From Anaerocolumna sp. AGMB13025 (GTDB lineage Bacteria > Bacillota > Clostridia > Lachnospirales > Lachnospiraceae): a DNA stretch of 64,000 nt. The stretch is from positions 5,316,501 through 5,380,500 of the forward strand of contig NZ_CP121445.1 in assembly GCF_029689925.1 (NCBI RefSeq). The letters run 5' to 3'. Under the pieces are notes generated by a model. It saw only the letters and a program-made list of their open reading frames with translations. It was not told where the DNA came from and did not search any database. Shown here one piece after another: positions 43,688 to 51,837 of this stretch. Position 1 is the first letter of the stretch; every line of letters starts with the position of its first letter. Both the position numbers and the translations under genes were made by a program.

Positions 43688-43938
43688 GTTATGTTCATTA
43701 AGAATAGGATTATGTCCATTAAGAATTAGGTTCTGTTCATTAAGAACAAGGTTATGTCCATTAAGGATAAGGTTCTGTCCATCAAGAACAGGATTGTGTC
43801 CATTAAGAATTAAGTTCTGTTCATTAAGAACAAGGTTATGTCCATTAAGGATAAGGTTCTGTCCATTAAGAACAGGATTGTGTTCATTAAGAACAAGATT
43901 ATATCCATTAAGAACAGACTTTTGTCATAAAGAACAAG
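43688..43938. repeat. 21-bp tandem array, 12 units, with 84-bp higher-order period
   Basis: Twelve units of about GTTATGTCCATTAAGAACAAG run head-to-tail. Units are of four kinds in a fixed order, so blocks of four (84 bp) repeat: units 2-5 match units 6-9 almost exactly. The frame is interrupted by stops, so it is not coding. It fills part of the 630-bp gap 43623-44252; the rest contains a 23-bp stem hairpin at 44043 and AT-rich DNA. Confidence 0.93.
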
Positions 43939-44042
43939 CCCCATGGCCTGATTTAGAAACAGAGCCTTGACAAAATATAATTTAGCTTGTTGTTAAAAAA
44001 ACCATATTAAAGTAAGTCAGCAATCCATTCAACATAAAGAAA

Positions 44043-44097
44043 GGTACTGAGTACAATTTAAACAAAAAAAGCAATTGTTTAAATTGTACTCAGTACC
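44043..44097. terminator. Long perfect hairpin, possible terminator of the MATE transcript
   Basis: GGTACTGAGTACAATTTAAA plus CAA (44043-44065) pairs exactly with its mirror copy ending at 44097; a 9-base loop contains GC. On the minus strand it is followed by TTTCTTTATG, a modest T-tract, so it could end the leftward MarR-MATE transcript. Confidence 0.6.
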
Positions 44098-44252
44098 TAA
44101 CTATTTTCCGGTTACTGTATCTCGTTATGATACAATTAAATTTTAAAGTCTTTATAAAAGTGTTATCTATAACCTAGCCCCCGAAAACTTTCAAAAGTAT
44201 CCACAATCGGAGTGAACACCCAGGTATTTCATCCACATTTTAGATATCAAAT

Positions 44253-45668
44253 TTACTCCATATCAACAATATCAATCTCTCCCATATCCACATTTCCCAA
44301 AGCCGCATGATCTGCTACACTCGCCTCATGTTTTTCATTCAGCTTTCTAAGCTCAATCGATATAAAGATACCCGTCACGATGGTGGATATGACGTCTGCC
44401 AAAGGTCCGGCTGAAATAACACCTTGTAATCCAAAGAATTTAGGTAATATGAGCAAAGCCGGTATTAGTATTAAGACTTGTCTGGAAAGACCAAGCAAAG
44501 CGGAATGTGTTGGCTTTCCGATGGCCTGAAAATAATTGGAGGAAATAATCTGAAAACCGACCACAGGTAAAAACACTAAGAATGTCCTGGTCGCGGACGT
44601 ACCAAACGCAATTAATTCTTGATCCTTACTGTTAAACAAATAAACCAGCTGTTCCGGGAAAACCCTGGTTACAATCCAACCGATCACCACCACAATCGTA
44701 GCAAATATAACTGCCAGCTTGTATGCTTCCTTTACTCTGTCATACTTCTTGGCACCATAATTATATCCAATAATAGGCTGAACTCCCTGGTTAATACCAA
44801 AAAGCGGCATAATCATTAACGTAATGATACTATTGACAATTCCCATACCGGAGATGGCAATATCCCCACCATAAATAACTAAACTTTTATTCATAATAAA
44901 ATTCTGTACACTTGCAGCAATCTGCATGGCAAAGGGAGCAGTTCCTAATACCAGAATACGACCCACCACAGAGGATTTTAAACTCAAACCGGCCCAGTTG
45001 ATTTTAAATAAACTTTTACCCCTTAAGAAATACGCAATTACCCAGACCGCTGAAAAAAACTGGGCTAAAATAGTAGCAATTGCAGCCCCCTGCATACCCA
45101 TATCGAAAACAAAGATAAATAAAGGGTCCAAGATAGTATTCAGGATAGCACCGATTAACATGGTGTACATCGCTATTTTGGGATTTCCTTCGGAACGTAT
45201 AAAGTTATTCATGCCCATCCCAAGAGATTGGAAAACACCACCGATTAATATGATCTGCATATAATCTCTGGCATAAGGTAAGATATCTTCACTTGCACCT
45301 AGAACTTTAAGAATTGGATCGAGATATACTAATCCAACTACTGTTAAGATCAGGGAGGAAATAACCAGTAAACTGATGGAATTACCAAAGATAATTTGCG
45401 CTTCCTCTTTTTGGTTCTGACCTAATTTAATTGATACGAGGGAATTGGCACCAATACCAATCAGCATGGAAAAGGCCATCATCAGCAGCATAATCGGAAA
45501 GCCGATGGTAACACCTGCTATTCCCATTTTACCTACACCATTGCCGATAAACACCCTGTCTACCACATTGTATAAAGCATTAACCAGCATACCTACAATT
45601 GCCGGAATTGAAAATTTAATTAATAAATTGATGACTTTCATTTCACCTAGTTGTTTTGAATTGTTCAT
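44253..45668 (-). CDS. MATE-family multidrug/Na+ efflux transporter
   Basis: A 471-residue polytopic membrane protein with the two six-helix halves of the NorM/DinF (MATE) family. Recognisable segments are SIPAIVGMLVNALYNVVDRVFIG at the start, GANSLVSIKLGQNQKEEAQ in the first half and PIIGYNYGAKKYDRVKEA in the second. It exports cationic or aromatic compounds by ion exchange. AGGAGAGG precedes the ATG. It lies 48 bp downstream of a MarR-type gene in the same direction, the standard arrangement of a repressor with its efflux pump. Confidence 0.93.
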   Translation of the reverse strand: MNNSKQLGEMKVINLLIKFSIPAIVGMLVNALYNVVDRVFIGNGVGKMGIAGVTIGFPIMLLMMAFSMLIGIGANSLVSIKLGQNQKEEAQIIFGNSISLLVISSLILTVVGLVYLDPILKVLGASEDILPYARDYMQIILIGGVFQSLGMGMNNFIRSEGNPKIAMYTMLIGAILNTILDPLFIFVFDMGMQGAAIATILAQFFSAVWVIAYFLRGKSLFKINWAGLSLKSSVVGRILVLGTAPFAMQIAASVQNFIMNKSLVIYGGDIAISGMGIVNSIITLMIMPLFGINQGVQPIIGYNYGAKKYDRVKEAYKLAVIFATIVVVIGWIVTRVFPEQLVYLFNSKDQELIAFGTSATRTFLVFLPVVGFQIISSNYFQAIGKPTHSALLGLSRQVLILIPALLILPKFFGLQGVISAGPLADVISTIVTGIFISIELRKLNEKHEASVADHAALGNVDMGEIDIVDME

Positions 45669-45716
45669 TTAACCTCTCCTGTTGTAAACCAACCCTTGCT
45701 TTCACTTTTGCAACAA

Positions 45717-46169
45717 TTAATTATCCTGGGGTTCCATAAAATTATCGATAACCCGCAGCAGATAATTTTTAAAGGAAGTCTTCTCTTCCTCACTAAATCC
45801 ATTAAGAATCTTATTTTGATTCACAAGATTTATCTCCTCTAGCAGTTTTAATTTATCCAGTGCTTTGTCTGTAATTTTAATCAGACAGGATCTCTTATCC
45901 TTTGGATTAATTACCCGCTCTGCCCACTCCTGGGCTTCTAACCTGTCAATGATACCGGTAACGGTAGGTCTGTCAAATTGCAGCCTTTCCGCAATGCCTG
46001 CAGGGGAAAGCCCTGATTCGCCGGTTTCAGACTGATGTTTAAAAATCTCTTTTAAAACCATGAATTGCCCCGGTGTAATACCGAACTCATTTAATTTACA
46101 GGAAAACTTACACTTCGCAGACATGGCTGCCCGATGCAAGATAAACCCAATGTCTTTATCCTCAAGCAT
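45717..46169 (-). CDS. MarR-family transcriptional regulator
   Basis: A 150-residue winged-helix regulator. The recognition region reads SPAGIAERLQFDRPTVTGIIDRLEAQEWAERV, followed by the wing NPKDKRSCLIKIT. A Cys-containing N-terminal helix (AAMSAKCKFSCKLNEFG) may allow oxidant sensing, which is speculation. The ATG at 46169 has GAGAGGTG six bases upstream; a GTG nine bases earlier is inside that site. It is the first gene of a MarR-MATE operon and has a perfect 18-bp palindrome just upstream, a likely autoregulatory site. Confidence 0.92.
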   Translation of the reverse strand: MLEDKDIGFILHRAAMSAKCKFSCKLNEFGITPGQFMVLKEIFKHQSETGESGLSPAGIAERLQFDRPTVTGIIDRLEAQEWAERVINPKDKRSCLIKITDKALDKLKLLEEINLVNQNKILNGFSEEEKTSFKNYLLRVIDNFMEPQDN

Positions 46170-46187
46170 TCCTATCACCTCTCAGGA

Positions 46188-46205
46188 TAGTTAGTATACT
46201 AACTA
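46188..46205. promoter_or_regulatory. Perfect 18-bp palindrome, likely MarR operator
   Basis: TAGTTAGTATACTAACTA reads identically on both strands and lies 18 bp before the MarR start codon. MarR proteins typically bind such AT-rich dyads of 16-20 bp overlapping their own promoter. Confidence 0.75.
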
Positions 46206-46229
46206 AATATAAAAATGTCAATACATTTT

Positions 46230-46306
46230 TTTAAATGTTTTTCCAGGTTCTGCCTGATTTTTCTAAATGTTTTTCAAGGTTCATTTTTCTAAATGTTTTT
46301 CCAGGT
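46230..46306. repeat. Three copies of TTTTCTAAATGTTTTTCCAGG
   Basis: Imperfect copies end at about 46248, 46282 and 46306, separated by short spacers, in the gap between the HD-protein gene and the MarR operator. Could be binding sites or another small tandem array; no function shown. Confidence 0.7.
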
Positions 46307-46346
46307 GTGTTTATGAATCTTTCAGGTATAATGAAAGCTGTTTCCA

Positions 46347-46844
46347 TTAAATGCAGCTGTAAAGTCGGCACTCCTTCTTAAGCAATTTGTATGTGTTTCT
46401 ACAAAAAACTTCGTAAGTAGAGCATATTTTATCCACTATACATACAATTATACTTTCCTTATATACCGGAGGAAACGGCGTTAACGGAAACATATGTTTC
46501 ATGATAATATCCATTTCAACCTCATTCATTTTTCTGACCTTCCTGGTATTTTTAAGTGCCGTTTTGGGATGCCTGAAACCATGGAATCTATGTGAGGGGT
46601 CTTTCACATGCCAGTCATATAAATAATAATCATGAAATAATGCTCCCATTAAAAGACTCTGTCGGTTGCAGCGCAGGTGAAATAACCTTACCAGAAACAG
46701 ACTATAATAAGCAACCGCAATACTGTGCCACAGGCAGGTTGTATCCCCGTGCTGTATATAGTTATCCATAGTTAAAAATGCAGTAGTAACGGCAAGTTTT
46801 TTTATACATTTATTAATATCATTTATTGTTTTTTCGTTAATCAT
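46347..46844 (-). CDS. HD-domain protein
   Basis: A 165-residue protein with an HD metal-phosphohydrolase domain: His at about 40 (CLWHSIAVAYYSL), the HD doublet in LFHDYYLYDWH near 69-70, and a late Asp in IVDKICS. Several His residues in HRFHGFRHP lie between. HD proteins hydrolyse nucleotides or phosphodiesters; the particular substrate is unknown. No membrane segment. It ends in two Cys-rich turns. Small HD proteins of this sort are common in Lachnospiraceae genomes. Confidence 0.8.
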   Translation of the reverse strand: MINEKTINDINKCIKKLAVTTAFLTMDNYIQHGDTTCLWHSIAVAYYSLFLVRLFHLRCNRQSLLMGALFHDYYLYDWHVKDPSHRFHGFRHPKTALKNTRKVRKMNEVEMDIIMKHMFPLTPFPPVYKESIIVCIVDKICSTYEVFCRNTYKLLKKECRLYSCI

Positions 46845-47279
46845 AAATCCCTCTTTTCTTCTATCGCAAACATAATACCGCTGTTGTATTAGTATCGTAG
46901 CGTTACCAATTGAATCGTCACTTCCCTTTAAGCCTAACTTTCCAGCATTATACCATTCTCATAAACTCATGGCCAGTAACCAGCTTATCGCTTACGACTT
47001 ATAAAGCTTCCTTGTTCTCCAAGGAAAATTCGGCTCTTGAATTGTAGTAGATTGATAAATAGATACAACATCGTAGTTTTGCAATCACGTAATAATTTTT
47101 ATTACTCAATCTATATTTTAACAGATTGAAAAGTGCGGAACAACAATAAGTTAGAACATACCAGGGTATCATAACCTGTCGGCTTCAGCGTAAAAACTAC
47201 ATTATCTTTGTTTTTCTGCCATAATATAAAACATTATACTATGATACAATATAATATTGTAAAATTTTACAAACAACTA
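46845..47279. other. Intergenic region, no gene seen
   Basis: 435 bp between the HD-protein gene and the riboswitch promoter. AT-rich with stops in all frames. A dyad near 47050-47115 (AGATTGATAAATAG with distant CTCAATCTATAT) may be the 5' boundary of the divergent promoter region. Nothing else is supported. Confidence 0.5.
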
Positions 47280-47307
47280 TTGATAAAAACAACATTCATG
47301 TTATAAT
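47280..47307 (+). promoter_or_regulatory. Promoter of the c-di-GMP riboswitch transcript
   Basis: TTGATA (47280-47285) and TATAAT (47302-47307) are separated by 16 bp, a near-consensus housekeeping promoter. Expected start of transcription is near 47314, about 35 bp before the aptamer. Confidence 0.75.
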
Positions 47308-47348
47308 TTGTTTCATAAGGTACGACACCCATATGTGAATTATTATTA

Positions 47349-47435
47349 AGAGCAAACTTATCAAAAGGTAAGGACGCAAAGCCATGGATCTAAAGGAGAT
47401 ATCCCAGGATTGCCAGGCTGCTGAGAGTATGCTTT
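47349..47435 (+). promoter_or_regulatory. Cyclic di-GMP-I (GEMM-I) riboswitch aptamer
   Basis: The conserved core GGACGCAAAGCCA is followed by the stem GGAT...ATCC and the second conserved strand GGATTGCCAGGCTGC. Flanking AGCAAACT and AGTATGCT form the closing P1 stem with one mismatch, and CTTATCAAAAGGTAAG forms the first arm. This matches the GEMM-I consensus that binds c-di-GMP. It precedes a terminator hairpin (47440) and the ketosynthase-like/chemoreceptor genes. In clostridia this class usually switches transcription off when c-di-GMP is high; the direction here is inferred. Confidence 0.9.
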
Positions 47436-47439
47436 GAGG

Positions 47440-47475
47440 ATAGATGGCATTTTCTTGGTGTCATCTATTTTTTTA
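47440..47475 (+). terminator. Riboswitch expression-platform terminator
   Basis: ATAGATGGCA (47440-47449) pairs with TGTCATCTAT (47459-47468), one G-U pair, followed by a T7 run. It stands five bases after the aptamer, so ligand binding can decide termination. A further 204 bp separate it from the gene, including a CCGAG...CTCGG hairpin at 47526-47543. Confidence 0.88.
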
Positions 47476-47679
47476 TGTAACTTTGTTAAAAGATAATAAA
47501 AAACTTATATAAATTTCTCAAAGTACCGAGGGGGAAGCCTCGGGCAGCTTAAGACAGATATCAGGCAGCTTGCAGATTTGTAAAGAAACACCTGAACTTA
47601 TTATTACCTTTGTATTTACTTTCAAAACACAGAGTTTCTTGTTTTTTACGCGTACCAGGATACGCAGATGGGAGGAAGT

Positions 47680-48684
47680 ATGTTTAAAAATGTACATATT
47701 GCAGGGGTTGGCTCATATCATCCCCAAAATCAAATCGACAACCAATACTATATTGATCACTTTAAAGCTTACAACGCTTCGGAACATGCCAGCGCATTAC
47801 TGCACAAATTAGGCAGAGAAATCCGGACTCTTGCAAGCGAAGAAGAAACCAGTCTTACTATGGCTGTAAATGCCGCCAAAGCAGCACTTCATAACTCAGG
47901 AATCAGGACTGAGGAACTGGATATGATTATCTCAGTGTCGGATACGCCAGAGTATCTCTCGCCCTGTTGTGCCCTGCTCATAAAAAATCAAATAAAAGCA
48001 GTGAATGCGCATGCTGTATTTGATATGAATGCCAACTGTATCGGTATGTTAACAGCAATGGATACGGCTGCCAGATACCTAAAAACAGATGTAAAATTTA
48101 ATAAAGTGCTAATCGTCGGTTCACTGCTAATCAGCCCCCAGGCAAGGAAAGATGATATGGTTGCTTATGCCTGTACCGGTGACGGTGCAGCCGCAATCAT
48201 TCTGGAGAAAAAAGAAGAAGCCACGGAACGGGGATTACTTGGTTCCAGAATGTTTACCGATGACACTTATTACTGGTCAATCACCATGCCGGCCTGCGGC
48301 ATGTCAAAGATCTCTTCAGAAACAGTCAGTACAGACGAGAGGAAAATGCTGTGGAAACCCTTTGATTTTGATTTTCTTTCCGGGAAATGGTCTGAGCTGA
48401 TAACAAATTTATTGGCTGATTTTAGATACACTCCGAAGCAGGTAACCCAGTACTTTATGTCCCAGTTCTCAAAAACTGATCTTGAATTAACCATGCGACA
48501 GCTAAATACCGATATGAGCAGGGCTTTTTATATTGGTGACAAATACGGCTATACCGGCTGTACCAGTCCAATTATGGCATTGGAGGATAAATTAAAGACG
48601 GCACACTTTAACCAAGATGAGCTGGTTATCTTTTGTTCGGTAGCCTCCGGTTATTCTATGACAGCTTTATTATATCAATGGTAA
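47680..48684 (+). CDS. 3-ketoacyl-ACP synthase III-like protein, catalytic His and Asn replaced
   Basis: A 334-residue thiolase-fold protein of the FabH (KAS III) family. The nucleophile Cys120 is in NANCIGML. In FabH the His of HQAN and the Asn of GNTS complete the triad, but here the equivalent segments are YFMSQFS (Ser261) and KYGYTGCTS (Tyr291). Decarboxylative condensation as in fatty-acid synthesis is therefore doubtful; acyl transfer or acyl-thioester binding or hydrolysis is possible. The start is the ATG at 47680 behind GGGAGGA. It is the first gene under a c-di-GMP riboswitch and is 27 bp from a chemoreceptor gene, so a role in a motility or surface-related programme is likely. No fatty-acid genes are nearby. 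Confidence 0.85.
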   Translation: MFKNVHIAGVGSYHPQNQIDNQYYIDHFKAYNASEHASALLHKLGREIRTLASEEETSLTMAVNAAKAALHNSGIRTEELDMIISVSDTPEYLSPCCALLIKNQIKAVNAHAVFDMNANCIGMLTAMDTAARYLKTDVKFNKVLIVGSLLISPQARKDDMVAYACTGDGAAAIILEKKEEATERGLLGSRMFTDDTYYWSITMPACGMSKISSETVSTDERKMLWKPFDFDFLSGKWSELITNLLADFRYTPKQVTQYFMSQFSKTDLELTMRQLNTDMSRAFYIGDKYGYTGCTSPIMALEDKLKTAHFNQDELVIFCSVASGYSMTALLYQW

Positions 48685-48711
48685 TCAAACAAAAGAAAAG
48701 AGGAATCAATT

Positions 48712-50250
48712 ATGCCAAACGAAAAAAACACCATCATTCAATATCAATTTAAAACACTGAAATTTGTACTAATCATTTACTCCATCAGTGCTTTCCTTGC
48801 GGCCTCCTTATTCATATTTTTAAAACTGACCGGTTTCTATGAGGAAATCCAGTGGAGCTCTTTAGGAATTCTGGCCGCACTTATGGCGGCAGAGTTAATA
48901 ACCTTCAAAGTAATGTATGACCAGACCGCAAAAGACCGGGAACATATCACCAAAGCGTTCCAGGCACTCAAAATCATCATCCTTCTCTTTTCCTATGTAA
49001 ACTATGTCTATATCGGTCTTTTGGTGCCTTCAAAGGAAATCTGGGCCTGTGTATTCTATTTCATAATCCTTGGGGCACTGTTTTTGGATAACAAATTAAA
49101 CCTTGCATTTATCTTAATGGGAACCCTGTCACAAGTAGTTATTTTCCTCTTCAATAAGTCTACCCTTCCAAGCGGGGATCACCTGATCCGGGAAATGATT
49201 TTAAGGATTGTGGTAATCAGCTTAATCTCCTTTGGTATACTTTTGTTCACCTACTTTTCCTCCAGTATTTTAAAGACCGTAGAAGACAATGAAGAAATTC
49301 TGCGAAACCATAATGAAAAGAACCTTATCCTATTTCAAAAAGTATCCGAATATGCCCAGTCCCTTTTAGTCTCCAGTGAAAACCTGGAGGAAATAGCAAC
49401 GGAGGAAAGCGCTTCTGTAGAAGAAATCGCCGTCACCAGCAAAGATGCCGTAAAAGATTCGGATCAGATGTTAAATGGTATCAAAGCCAACAGCCAAAGC
49501 CTGTCAAAACTCCTAACCACTTATAGCTCCATCGCTGATAAAGTAAAGGATACCGAATATAAATCCACAAAATTAATCGAACTGTCAAATAATAATGAAA
49601 GTGCCCTAAGCGAAACCTTAAGCATTATTATTGATATCAAGGGAGACATCGAAAATACGCTAGAGGCAACACATATCCTTGAAGAAAAATCCGGTCAGAT
49701 AGACAATATCTTAGAAATCATAAAGCAAATCTCCGAACAGACCAATCTACTCTCCCTGAATGCCTCCATCGAAGCTGCCAGGGCAGGTGAACAAGGCAAA
49801 GGCTTTGCCGTCGTAGCGGATGAAATCAGGAAACTTGCGGAGGATACTAATAAATCCTTAAGTGAAGTCGCCTCCATCACCCAGGAATTTAAGAACCGGG
49901 TCCTCCAGGTCAAAACCTTAATGGCAGAAAATACAGAGAAAGTAAGCAATGGCAACACCATATTAAGTACTGCCGTACAAAATATAAATGACATGATTAC
50001 AAGCCTTAAGGACTCCGGTAAAAACATTAACGAAATCAGTACACTCACCCAGACCATGTTAAAGGAGACTGAGAATACGGTGGATTTTAATTCCCGGATT
50101 ACTGACACAACCAACCAGACCATCACTAACTTTAACCAGGTATTTGAATCCATTAACCAGAACCTGGCTATGAGCGAGGAACTGGCAAGCAGTGCAGAAA
50201 CCCTTAAGAGTATAGCAGAGGATATGAATCAACTGATTAAGGTGGAATAA
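48712..50250 (+). CDS. Methyl-accepting chemotaxis protein with six-helix membrane sensor
   Basis: A 512-residue receptor. About six membrane helices (roughly 17-39, 48-67, 84-103, 109-126, 130-147 and 162-183) form a membrane-embedded sensor without a large extracellular domain or HAMP. The cytoplasmic signalling coiled coil follows, with the conserved hairpin tip QTNLLSLNASIEAARAGEQG starting at about residue 343 that contacts CheA and CheW. It is co-transcribed with the ketosynthase-like gene under the c-di-GMP riboswitch. The lack of a periplasmic domain suggests a lipid-phase, membrane-energy or intramembrane signal. Ribosome site AGAGGAA. Confidence 0.93.
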   Translation: MPNEKNTIIQYQFKTLKFVLIIYSISAFLAASLFIFLKLTGFYEEIQWSSLGILAALMAAELITFKVMYDQTAKDREHITKAFQALKIIILLFSYVNYVYIGLLVPSKEIWACVFYFIILGALFLDNKLNLAFILMGTLSQVVIFLFNKSTLPSGDHLIREMILRIVVISLISFGILLFTYFSSSILKTVEDNEEILRNHNEKNLILFQKVSEYAQSLLVSSENLEEIATEESASVEEIAVTSKDAVKDSDQMLNGIKANSQSLSKLLTTYSSIADKVKDTEYKSTKLIELSNNNESALSETLSIIIDIKGDIENTLEATHILEEKSGQIDNILEIIKQISEQTNLLSLNASIEAARAGEQGKGFAVVADEIRKLAEDTNKSLSEVASITQEFKNRVLQVKTLMAENTEKVSNGNTILSTAVQNINDMITSLKDSGKNINEISTLTQTMLKETENTVDFNSRITDTTNQTITNFNQVFESINQNLAMSEELASSAETLKSIAEDMNQLIKVE

Positions 50251-50375
50251 ACGTCCTCTTCTGTGGCTGATCATGTTGCACTTTCTCAGATTATGCTGCT
50301 ATTTGGAACATATTCATGTATTTAGTTGACTTATCAGTCATTTTAATCTAAACTAATACTAATGCCTAAAACATG

Positions 50376-50439
50376 CCAGGTTATAAATAGATACAAAGTT
50401 GTATCCGTATCTGTTTATAACCTGGAGTTTTGACTCCAG
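50376..50439 (+). promoter_or_regulatory. Two mutually exclusive hairpins in the antiporter leader
   Basis: CCAGGTTATAAA-AGATAC (50376 onward) pairs with GTATCTGTTTATAACCTGG ending at 50425, and CTGGAG (50422-50427) also pairs with CTCCAG (50434-50439). The CTGG strand cannot take part in both, so the leader may switch. It ends 35 bp before the antiporter start. No known riboswitch motif was recognised. Confidence 0.5.
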
Positions 50440-50473
50440 ATAAAATAGCATACGACCAAAGGAGACTAGTTAT

Positions 50474-51715
50474 ATGGAATCATACGATTTTCTGCTTGAT
50501 CTAGCAATCATTTTAATCAGTACCAAACTCTTAGGATTAGTTACAAAACGTTTTCAAATGCCCCAGGTGGTTGGAGCCCTGCTGGCAGGATTAATTTTCG
50601 GACCTGCTGTCCTTAATATCCTTAAGGAAACAGATTTTATTAATAAAACTTCCGAAATTGGCGTTATTGTACTTATGTTCACCGCCGGTCTGGAAACCGA
50701 TGTAAAAGAACTTAAAAAAACCGGTAAAGCTTCCGCTATCATAGCTCTAATTGGGGTTATTGTCCCTTTTCTGGGCGGATATGTGATTGCGGCGATATAT
50801 AACACCAGAATCGGCTCAGATGCCTCTGCAAGTGTATTTCTGCAGAATATGTTCATTGGTGTCATACTTACCGCTACCTCTGTGAGTATAACCGTGGAAA
50901 CCCTAAAAGAAATCGGTAAATTAAATACCCGTGCAGGCAATGCAATCCTTGGTGCGGCTCTCATTGATGACATACTGGGCATAATTGCCCTTACCATAGT
51001 CACCAGTCTCGCTGACACTTCGGTAAAACTATCCAAAATCCTGCTGCTGATTATCAGTTTCTTTTTATTGACGGCAGTGATTGGATTTATCTTTCATTAC
51101 CTGTTCGGATTATATATAAAACGTTGTAAAGGAGATAAGCGGCGTTTTGTCATTGTAGCCTTTGCCTTCTGTCTGGTACTATCCTATTTAGCAGATGAAG
51201 TCTTCGGAGTCGCTGATATCACAGGTGCCTTTATGGCTGGTCTGATTATTTCGACCCTGCCCCGTTCCAACTACATTGCATCCCGCTTTAATACCCTGTC
51301 CTATATATTTCTTTCACCGATCTTTTTCGCAAGCATCGGTCTGAAAGTCGTACTCCCAGCTATGACCGGACAGATTATTATCTTCTCCCTCCTGCTGCTC
51401 TTCCTTGCAATCCTTACCAAAATCGTAGGCTGCGGAATTGGTGCAAAGCTATGCGGTTACACGAATCAGGAATCCATGCAGATTGGCTGCGGCATGATAT
51501 CAAGAGGGGAAGTAGCTTTAATTATTGCTAATAAAGGGGCAGCGCTTGGGCTTTTATCTTCTGTATTTTTTGGTCCCATTATTATTACGGTTATCATTAC
51601 TACGGTTATTTCACCCATTTTCTTAAAGCTTGCTTTTCGGTCAAAAAAAGGTATGGTGCTGGAAACTACCAATTCACTGGTAGAGGATTATAACGAAATG
51701 GGTAGGATGGAGTAG
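50474..51715 (+). CDS. CPA2-family cation/proton antiporter (KefB/NapA-like)
   Basis: A 413-residue membrane protein with about 12 hydrophobic segments. Family marks are QMPQVVGALLAGLIFGP near residue 30, the FTAGLETDVKELKK segment and the GAALIDDILGIIALT segment, whose adjacent Asp residues form the ion site (DD, about 163-164). GCGMISRGEVALIIANKG lies near the C-terminus. It exchanges Na+ or K+ for protons. There is no C-terminal TrkA-N domain, so it is a short form. GGAGACTAGTTAT precedes the ATG, and a structured leader lies upstream. Confidence 0.92.
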   Translation: MESYDFLLDLAIILISTKLLGLVTKRFQMPQVVGALLAGLIFGPAVLNILKETDFINKTSEIGVIVLMFTAGLETDVKELKKTGKASAIIALIGVIVPFLGGYVIAAIYNTRIGSDASASVFLQNMFIGVILTATSVSITVETLKEIGKLNTRAGNAILGAALIDDILGIIALTIVTSLADTSVKLSKILLLIISFFLLTAVIGFIFHYLFGLYIKRCKGDKRRFVIVAFAFCLVLSYLADEVFGVADITGAFMAGLIISTLPRSNYIASRFNTLSYIFLSPIFFASIGLKVVLPAMTGQIIIFSLLLLFLAILTKIVGCGIGAKLCGYTNQESMQIGCGMISRGEVALIIANKGAALGLLSSVFFGPIIITVIITTVISPIFLKLAFRSKKGMVLETTNSLVEDYNEMGRME

Positions 51716-51781
51716 AAGGGATACAGCGATACAAACTTTTTATTATACTCACATATCTATCTTACTTAAATGAAACACAAA

Positions 51782-51831
51782 AAAGCAGGCATCTCCCCTT
51801 TAAGTACATACCTGAGGAGAATGCCTGCTTT
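51782..51831. terminator. Bidirectional terminator
   Basis: AAAGCAGGCAT...CTCC pairs with GGAG...ATGCCTGCTTT, with T-rich flanks on both strands (TCTATTTTTA rightward and TTTTTTGTGT leftward). It serves the convergent antiporter and BIG2-protein genes. Confidence 0.88.
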
Positions 51832-51837
51832 CTATTT

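Noticed and set aside
43688..43938. Possible CRISPR array
   Set aside because: Period is 21 bp with no unique spacers and no cas genes; it is a tandem repeat.
47476..47679. Second riboswitch between terminator and ketosynthase-like gene
   Set aside because: Only a short CCGAG hairpin and GGCAGCTT repeats are seen; no known aptamer consensus.
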